Shown here: positions 57,856 through 64,000 of the stretch, piece after piece
Numbering within the stretch: position 1 is the stretch's first letter
Layout of the letters: every line of letters begins with the position of its first letter
Assembly: GCA_009193035.1 (NCBI GenBank)
Contig: SWDT01000112.1
Coordinates: 33,900-97,899 of the forward strand
DNA from: Halicephalobus mephisto
Lineage: Eukaryota > Nematoda > Chromadorea > Rhabditida > Panagrolaimidae
DNA length: 64,000 nucleotides
Reading direction: 5' to 3'
Notes under the pieces: model-generated
Seen by the model: the letters and a program-made list of their open reading frames with translations, nothing else
Told to the model about the DNA's origin: nothing
Database searches by the model: none
Program-made: the position numbers and the translations under genes

Positions 57856-58026
57856 ATGAAAAATGTCCGAATCGAACCATTTTTGATAACAGCGAAGATG
57901 AGGGTCAGTCCGGAAGTGGTTAAAGTCGAAAATTCACTTTGGCCAGACATCAAAGTTTCATCGAAATTGAACATTATTTACGATCTGAAAAAACCAAAAC
58001 GTCTCACTCCGACTAAAAAGGGATAA
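57856..58026 (+). CDS. possible small gene, 56 aa, unknown
   Basis: An ATG at 57856 opens a 56-codon frame whose composition stands out from the A/T-run flanks (MKNVRIEPFLITAKMRVS, VVKVENSLWPDIKV, NIIYDLKKPKRLTPTKKG). It ends with a basic tail and TAA 6 bp before a short-TIR element. An AAATCAG acceptor 25 bp upstream could be a splice or trans-splice site. No family recognised; may be the last exon of a gene whose other exons I did not find. Confidence 0.35.
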   Translation: MKNVRIEPFLITAKMRVSPEVVKVENSLWPDIKVSSKLNIIYDLKKPKRLTPTKKG

Positions 58027-58032
58027 GTATAT

Positions 58033-58180
58033 ACAAAAAACATAACTTTTGGTTTTTTAACAATTACGAAATGTGACACAATCGTTACATTTTTTATGAA
58101 TATTAGACTTTTGTTACGAAAATTGAAACTTAATAGTGACGATTTGTGTTTATTACTGGCCCAAAAGTTATGTTTTTGTG
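58033..58180. mobile_element. short-TIR element (ACAAAAACATAACTTTTGG), copy A
   Basis: 148 bp with terminal inverted repeats of about 19 bp: ACAAAAAACATAACTTTTGG and CCAAAAGTTATGTTTTTGT. The interior includes ACGAAATGTGACACAATCG, TGTTACGAAAATTGAAA and AATAGTGACGATTTGTGTTT. No coding capacity: MITE-like. Confidence 0.8.
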
Positions 58181-58453
58181 TAGTAATAAGAACATTTCGC
58201 CAAAGCTATGGTAATAAGAACACTTTGCCAATATGTGGTAATAAGGACGTTTCGCCAAAGCTATGGTAGTAGGAACGTTTCGCCAATATGTGGTAATAAG
58301 AACACTTTGCCAATCTATGGCAATAGGAACGTTTCGCCAATCTATGATAATAAGAACACTTTGCCAATTTATGATAAAAAGAACATCTCGCCAAGGCTAT
58401 GGCAATGAGAACACTTTGCCCACCATTGGCAAAGAAAACATTTCACCAATTTT
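58181..58453. repeat. ~54-bp array (AATAAGAACACTTTGCCAAT / GGAACGTTTCGCCAA)
   Basis: Alternating 27-bp half units: GTAATAAGAACACTTTGCCA and GGTAGTAGGAACGTTTCGCC. It lies exactly between two copies of the short-TIR element, so it could have expanded inside a formerly larger element. Confidence 0.88.
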
Positions 58454-58602
58454 TCACAAAAAAAACTTTTGGTTTGGTAAACATTGTAAAATATAACACA
58501 ATCGACACATTTTTCATAGATATCAGAGATTTGTGACGAAAATTGAAATTTAATAGTGACGATTTGTGTTTATTACTAATCCAAAAGTTGTTTTTTATGT
58601 GT
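58454..58602. mobile_element. short-TIR element, copy B
   Basis: 149 bp, same interior and orientation as the copy at 58033-58180 with about 15-20% differences. Ends: CACAAAAAAAACTTTTGG and CCAAAAGTTGTTTTTTATGTG. Confidence 0.75.
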
Positions 58603-58604
58603 AG

Positions 58605-59795
58605 TTAATTAAAAACAGATTGAATTTTTTCAATTTCGGTTTTAACACGAAAAATAAATTCAATTTTCATAATTTTTTAATCATTTTCATATAAAATAAA
58701 TAATTTTAAAACATCGAAAAATAAAAAAGTTTAAATTTTCGAAAAAAAAAATATCAATCGTGTCAGGACCAAAGTTGAATAAATCAATTTTTTTATTAAT
58801 AAAATTATATTTTAATTATAAAAATATTTTCGAAAAATTAATTTTCGAATAAAAATAAAAAAATTTAATTTTAATTTTAATTTTAAAAAATGACGTGTTA
58901 TCAGTGAATTTTGAATTTTCTGACTAGCTTCAGAAATGCACTTTGATCCGGTAATTTCGATAATCGAAATTTCATATCAGTTTCAGATACAAAGTTTAAA
59001 GTCCAAATACCAAAAATAAAAATTAATTCTTTTGGAGAATCTTCAAAAATAAAAAAAACAAATTTTTTAGAAAATTTTAGAAAATTAAAAATTTTTTTGA
59101 AGATTTTTAAATTTTTAGAAGATTCTAGAAAACCCGAAATTTTATAATACTTTCTGGAAGCTTTCAGAATCCAGTTTCATATTCTGGAAGTTTTCAGAAT
59201 TTCAGAATTTTTAGAATCTTCCAGAATCCAGTTTCAAATTCTGGAAGTTTTTAGAATTTTCTAGAACCTTCCAGAATCCAGTTTCATATTCTGGAAGTTT
59301 TCAGAATTTTTTAGAATTTTCTAGAATCTTCTAGAATCCAATTTCAAATTTTACAAACTTCTAGAATCTTTCTAAAGCTTCCAGAATTTCAAAAAATCCT
59401 CTCAAACATTCTAAAAATTCTAAAATTCAATAAAAACAAAAAATAAACGTTTAAAATCCAAATTATAATAATTTCAAAAATTCCTGAAAAAAATTTAATT
59501 TAAAAAAAATCAAATTCAAAATTTTTTAACATTGAAAAAAGTTGGAATTTTATCTAACCAGATCTAAGGGGATTTGAAAAAGAAAATGTTTCTTGAATAA
59601 AATCAATAGACAGGTCAAGAAAGCTGTAACGTGTGCCAACGTTACATTTCGATTCGGCGATTCTTCGATGAAAAAAACTGCAACGCGTCGGTCCAGGTCA
59701 AGGCCAGACAAATCTCTCTAAATTGCGGCTTGTCTACTTCACTTTCTCTTTTTGGATACAGTACAAAATAGGCGTTTTTCAAGGACGTTCAAATT
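58605..59795. other. intergenic; imperfect TTCTGGAAG repeat at 59100-59400
   Basis: 58605-58900 is AT-rich with one ATCGTGTCAGGACCAAAGTT at 58757. 59100-59400 repeats an ~58-bp unit with ATATTCTGGAAGTTTTCAGA and CTTCCAGAATCCAGTTTCA and has a perfect TTCnnGAA series at 59319-59336. 59570-59750 is a mixed-composition patch without a recognisable gene. Confidence 0.6.
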
Positions 59796-59799
59796 TCAC

Positions 59800-60650
59800 T
59801 CATATTACGTCATTTTCAAAGTTTCATAAATTGAAAAATTTCGAAAAATCACGTAGAAAAAAATGTTAAAGTTCACTGAAAATTCTGATTTATACTTTTT
59901 CAAAGTTTCATAAATTGGAAAATTTCGAAAAATCACGTAGAAAAAAAAATTAAAGTTCCCTGAAAATTCTGATTTATACTTTTTCAAAGTTTCATAAATT
60001 GGAAAACTTTGAAAAATCACGTAGACAAAAATGTTAAATTTCTCTAAAAATTCTGATTTATACTTTTTTCAAAGTTTCATAAATTGCAAAATTTCGAAAA
60101 ATCACGTGGAAAAAAACATTAAAGTTCTCTAAAAATTCTGATTTATACTTTTTTCAAGTTTCATAAATTGAAAGATTTTAAAAAATCACGTAGAAAAAAA
60201 CATTAAATTTCTCTAAAAATTCTGATTTATACTTTTTTCAAAGTTTTTTATCTATGAAAAAAATAAAAAATAATAAATTTTAAAAATCCATTAAAAATTG
60301 AATTTTAATTTATTATTGAATTTAAAAAATAAACAAATTACAAGATGATGCAATAGTATTGAAAATTTCGAAAAGCAATCATTTTTTGAATTTTGCACGT
60401 TGAAAAACTTTGAAAAATCACGTAGACAAAAATGTTTGAAAAAGTATAAATCAGAATTTTTAATTAAATTTTTCAAAAATTTTATTTATAAAAGAAATAA
60501 AAAATTTTAATTTATTATTAAATTTAAAAAATAAACAAATTACAGTATGATGCAATAGTATGGGACACATTGAAAAAAAATAATTTTTCGAATTTTTCAC
60601 GTTGAAAAACTTTGAAAAATCACGTAGACAAGTTGTCAGAAGTTCAATCA
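59800..60650. repeat. ~83-bp tandem repeat (CAAAGTTTCATAAATTG)
   Basis: Five units at 59810-60245 with TTCAAAGTTTCATAAATTGG, TTTCGAAAAATCACGTAGA and CTGAAAATTCTGATTTATAC. Two diverged ~200-bp units follow at 60290-60640, sharing TTTGAAAAATCACGTAGACA and TTAAAAAATAAACAAATTAC. Confidence 0.85.
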
Positions 60651-60799
60651 TTAATCGAATTTATTATTTTGTGAAATTTCTAATTTATGAAAAAATAAAA
60701 AAATAAAAAACTAACAGATTCTAAAAATTCATTTAAATTCGACTTTAATTTATTATTTAATTTAAATTTTAAAATAATAAATAAACTAAAATAAGATAT

Positions 60800-61030
60800 T
60801 GTTGGATCGGACACTATCCATTTGAGTGGAAGTTTGTATAACTTTGGTCCCGAAGGGAAGTACCCTGAGGACCGATGGGGGGGTTTACAATTGTACATTG
60901 GTGACAATTGAAGAAGATTACGAAATAATTTTGTAAGAGTTGTAATTTATCTCGTGTCTTTGATTCCATAAAGTTGTTTTATATTTTTTTCGTCTACACC
61001 CGGATCAGGAACCACTGACCACGATCTAAC
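60800..61030 (+). mobile_element. short-TIR element, copy 2 (TGTTGGATCGG ends)
   Basis: 231 bp from TGTTGGATCGG to CGATCTAACA. Contains GGTCCCGAAGGGAAGTA with CCTGAGGACC, GAGTTGTAATTTATCTCGTG and CTACACCCGGATCAGGA. Same family as 15819-16046 and 62721-62949. Confidence 0.75.
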
Positions 61031-61573
61031 AGATATGAGTAAGTGACACTCTTAGGTTCGTTGAACCCAGCTGGGCAAGTGTCCATCTAACAGATATAAT
61101 AATATTTAATATTTAATATTTAAGATTTCAAAAATAATTAAAATCATTCTAAAATTTACTACTATGAATTATTTGGGATCCGATAATCAAAGACCACTTG
61201 ATTTTCTCGTTTTTGTTGATTTTGATGTAAATTTTCAATTTCGTTTTTAAAAAAATAATTCGTCATGATTATTAGTAACTTTGATTTGTTTTTTTTTAAT
61301 AATTTTAATATAAATTTTCATTGTCGCTTGAAAGTAAATGAATTCGTCATAATTATCAGCGATAGTAATTCTCCAATATAGCCATGTGAAGAGAAGAATC
61401 ATTTGGGATCTCTAAAAATGTACTGAATCTAAAATAACTACTTTTTAAAACGAATCAGATCCATTCAGAGTAAAGTTTTTTCTTATCCCGTTTGACCACA
61501 GAAGTCTTTGTAAAATGGCACAAATACTTAGCTGAATTCCAATAAAACTAGATTTTATTTATCGCTGTCGCAG
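61031..61573. other. intergenic, nothing firm
   Basis: Begins with a hairpin-prone GTGACACTCTTAGGTTCG block, then AT-rich DNA with two diverged copies of AATTCGTCATGATTATTAG (61257) and AATTCGTCATAATTATCAG (61341). No exon that joins convincingly to the one at 61574. Confidence 0.4.
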
Positions 61574-61707
61574 GAAGCGAGAAGATTCCTAGCACGAAAA
61601 CCCTGGAGATGCAGAAACTCAATTTGCGCGCCAAACGACAGGCAGAAGCAGAGGAAAAGAGAAGCGACGCTACAGAACCGGACGAAGTCTCGAAGAATTG
61701 TTGTTAA
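61574..61707 (+). CDS. orphan 3'-terminal exon ending in -NCC
   Basis: After a good acceptor (CTGTCGCAG) 43 codons read SEKIPSTKTLEMQKLNLR, AKRQAEAEEKRSDA and TEPDEVSKNCC, then TAA and an AATAAA at 61731. Two cysteines at the very end, after a charged tail, recall the double-cysteine prenylation signal of Rab GTPases. However, no G-domain exon exists on this strand in the preceding 3 kb. It could be a separated terminal exon of a gene with a very long intron, or a gene fragment. Confidence 0.4.
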
Positions 61708-61709
61708 TT

Positions 61710-62252
61710 ACTTTGTATTGTTGACTACTGGAATAAAGCGACCAGTTAACAATTGTCAATTAAGGGAAGAGGCCAGAATCCCTTACATTTGCCGAAGGTC
61801 GTGTTCTTTTTTAGAATAAATAGTTGATATATAGCGATGACTGGTCACAGCACTTGATTATCTCGTTTCAAAAGATTGTTTAGCAAAAACAGAATAAAGA
61901 TTCTGAGTCAGCATTTTAAGAGCTAAAAAACGATATAACTCATTCCAAAAGACCACTTTGAACAGAGTAAGGTTCCTTGTGAGCATTCACCACCCTATCG
62001 ACCGATCCTTTTTCCTTCAATATTTATTTTTTGAAAAAATAATTAATAATTGTTAAAATTGTTAATTTTTTAAAAACTTCAGTTTTTGAATTTTTCAAAT
62101 TTTGACCTACAGCGAAAAATTTTTAAATTTCAGTATTTTTGATCTTTGAAAAAGTAAATTCGAACCACCAAAAAGTAAATAAGCCATGATGATTATTGTG
62201 GTAGGATATTTACAAAATGGTAATTTTTGAATTGAGCATCTGAGAATTTGGC
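61710..62252. other. 3' flank of mig-2-like gene and of the 61.6-kb exon
   Basis: Mixed then AT-rich; two diverged copies of an ~170-bp block are visible with the 61380-61500 region (shared GAACAGAGTAAGGTT or CAGAGTAAAGTT). No exon. Confidence 0.4.
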
Positions 62253-63596
62253 TTAGATAATGTTGCAAGATTTCTTTGATTTTTCTGGTTTTGGAGAAAT
62301 TACGGCTCTAACGGACTCCACGAAGACATCCTTCAAACCTTCTTGAGTCAAGGCACTACATTCCATGTATTTGACTGCTTTGACCTTCTTGGCTAACTCG
62401 ATTCCTTGATCTCTAGTTATTGGTTTCTGTTTATTCTTTTCAAGTCTAGTTTGAACTGCTGGATCTGTTCTGAGGTCAATCTTCGTTCCTGAATTTACGT
62501 TATTGAATTTTCGGCACAAACGTGTTTAGTCAAAGTAAATTATAAAAATCAGTTTAAAAATTTGAAATTCTTACAGAGGACATTCAGAATGTGTAAAATG
62601 TGTGAAAATAGATTCTTCCTGTATAGTTTTTGATTAGTTTTCGAAAACGAATTAAGATATTTAAACTAATATAATATCACACCCAAATCTAGGAAAATTA
62701 ATAAAGTTGGTGTAGAAAACTCTTTGATTGTACACTATCTATTTGAGTGCAAGCCACACAGCGTTGGTCCCGAAGCGAAATACCCTGAGAACCAATGGAA
62801 GGTGTACGATTGCGGGTTGGAGATAATTTTAAGATTACGTAATAATTTTGATAGAGTTGTGATTTATCTCGTGCTTGTGGCTTCAATAAAGTTATTTCCA
62901 CATATTTGTATCTACACCCGGATCCGGATTCCTCAGCAACGGTCCAACAAAAACCAAAGATCTTAAAATTCTTGATCGAAAGTAGATATATAACGAGATC
63001 TTTTCTATTCTTTTAACTTAGTATGTGAAATTCAATATTCCTTTCCAATTCCCTCATTATAGAAAAATCTAAGAAAATTCAGTACAAATTCTGAACATCT
63101 ATTCAATCAACTACAAATTTAACTGTAGATGATTACAAGAATTAGATTTATGAAAATAGTTTTTCCTGACCAGATTACAAGTTCTAATTGGACAAACTCA
63201 CCAACTAAGAGTACCGGGGTTTCTGGACGATGATGCTGTAACTCCGGAATCCATTTATTTAAAACGTTGTCCAACGAATAAGGAGAAACAACACTGAAAC
63301 AAAGAATAAAGATGTCGGTGCTCGAATAACTGAGTGGCCTGAGTCTGTCGTAGTCCTCCTGCCCAGCGGTATCCCAGAGTCCCAAGTTCACAACTTGTCC
63401 GTCAACAATCATCGGAGCTGAGTAGCTGTCAAACCTGGAAATTACAGTTTATGAATATATAAAAATTAAAAACTTACACTGTCGGCACATATTCTATCGG
63501 AAAAGCGTTTGTTGTATATGACATCAACATGCAAGTTTTACCAACTACCCCATCTCCAACAACTACACATTTGATTGCTTTTGATTGTGATTCCAT
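62253..63596 (-). CDS. mig-2: Rac-family GTPase, MIG-2-like
   Basis: Exons 63596-63478, 63434-63202 and 62488-62253 give 195 aa, the MIG-2 length. G1 loop GDGVVGKT at 14-21, effector region YVPTVFDSYS, G3 [19 protein letters not shown]4 TKID and G5 CSALTQ are intact. [23 protein letters not shown] and the end [13 protein letters not shown] point to MIG-2 rather than CED-10 (which ends in a different CaaX box). A polybasic stretch plus CNII should give prenylation and plasma-membrane anchoring. MIG-2 acts in cell migration and axon guidance through UNC-73/Trio-type exchange factors. A CTTCAG acceptor 21 bp before the ATG suggests trans-splicing. Intron 2 (713 nt) hosts a short-TIR element. Confidence 0.93.
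62721..62949 (+). mobile_element. short-TIR element, copy 3, in mig-2 intron 2
   Basis: About 229 bp, from TTTGATTGTACAC (left end eroded) to CGGTCCAACA. Carries CACACAGCGTTGGTCCCGAA, ATTGCGGGTTGGAGATAATT, GAGTTGTGATTTATCTCGTG and CTACACCCGGATCCGGATTC. Oriented opposite to mig-2. It resembles copy 1 more than copy 2. Confidence 0.75.
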
Positions 63597-63618
63597 TACA
63601 AAGAAACTCCAACAATCT

Positions 63619-64000
63619 GAAGAAAAAATTTAATTTAAAAAATTGTGATTGATCAGAAGAAATTAAGAATTAAATTTCTAGAAATGCTTTAAAAGTAAAT
63701 TTCAACGATGATCCAATTCACGTGCTGCACTACTTGTGTCTCAAAAGTCCACGTTTAAATTTCCCAATTAGTCTTCTGAATTCAGAATTCAGAATTTTAA
63801 AAGTCAATTTCTAAATTCTAAATTCTTATTTTAGATTCATTTTTGCAAAAATTAAGTTCAAAGTAATGTTGTTTTACTAAAATAAAGTTCATTTAAAAAA
63901 CAATTAAATCAGACAATTTCATTTGGATCATTAACAATAAAAATGCGAAAAATATCACAACTCTCCATTTTTTCAAAATTTCGGAATTAACAGTTTTGTT
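63619..64000. other. upstream region of mig-2-like gene
   Basis: AT-rich with CAGAATTCAGAATTC near 63784. Presumably holds promoter sequence; no motif or exon could be defined before the window ends. Confidence 0.4.

Noticed and set aside
1..64000. CRISPR arrays, operons of bacterial type, riboswitches, phage genes
   Set aside because: Tandem repeats here lack the spacer pattern of CRISPR, and splice structure shows a eukaryotic genome.

Overview
The window looks like nuclear DNA of a nematode, most likely a rhabditid (Caenorhabditis-like or a relative). It is strongly AT-rich. Introns are mostly short, with GTAAG-type donors and TTTCAG or TTTTAG acceptors and no obvious branch-site consensus. 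Several start codons lie a few bases after an isolated acceptor, as expected for spliced-leader trans-splicing. The recognisable proteins match nematode families closely. No bacterial, phage or CRISPR feature was seen. The species cannot be named from sequence alone.

Layout. Bases 1-9,440 hold no confident protein gene. They contain a tRNA-like sequence and large repeat fields: an 18-bp minisatellite, an ~84-bp satellite, a 2.3-kb foldback element with ~575-bp arms, and repeats built on a CGTGTCGAGACC-like motif. Then come ncs-1 (+, 9.4-11.9 kb), a CHK/ecdysteroid-kinase-like gene (-, 12.0-15.4 kb), a five-helix membrane protein (-, 18.1-19.4 kb), an RS-rich nuclear-type protein (+, 22.3-23.8 kb), an F-box-like protein (-, 23.9-24.8 kb) and two small genes (-, 25.6-26.5 kb). 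Bases 26.5-30.3 kb are repeat-rich, with only uncertain exons.

The 30.3-53.7 kb part is the housekeeping core: a GNAT diamine/thialysine acetyltransferase (+), a SUGCT-type CoA-transferase (-), importin-5/imb-3 (+), a bublin coiled-coil homologue (+), NEDD8/ned-8 (-), a PPP2R3C-type PP2A regulatory subunit (+) and full-length ATP-citrate lyase (-). SUGCT/imb-3 and ned-8/PPP2R3C are head-to-head pairs with short shared upstream regions. Bases 53.8-61.5 kb are again repeats and small elements. A Rac-family GTPase closest to MIG-2 (-) closes the window at 62.3-63.6 kb, with a short-TIR element in its second intron.

For the main genes I rebuilt exon structures by hand; every phase closes and the protein lengths match their families (NCS-1 191 aa, ACLY 1111, IMB-3 1093, PPP2R3C 437, NED-8 77, MIG-2 195, SUGCT 407, GNAT 162). 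The genes do not form one pathway; most are independent conserved genes in a repeat-inflated landscape. The most interesting signals are non-genic: one GGTCTCRA/TYGAGACC core recurring in otherwise unrelated tandem repeats across the window, the foldback element, a hairpin-forming minisatellite, heat-shock-element-like TTCnnGAA strings in the repeats, a three-copy short-TIR element with a conserved stem-loop, and a drop in GC at third codon positions over about 48.1-52.0 kb that spans the 3' parts of two convergent genes.
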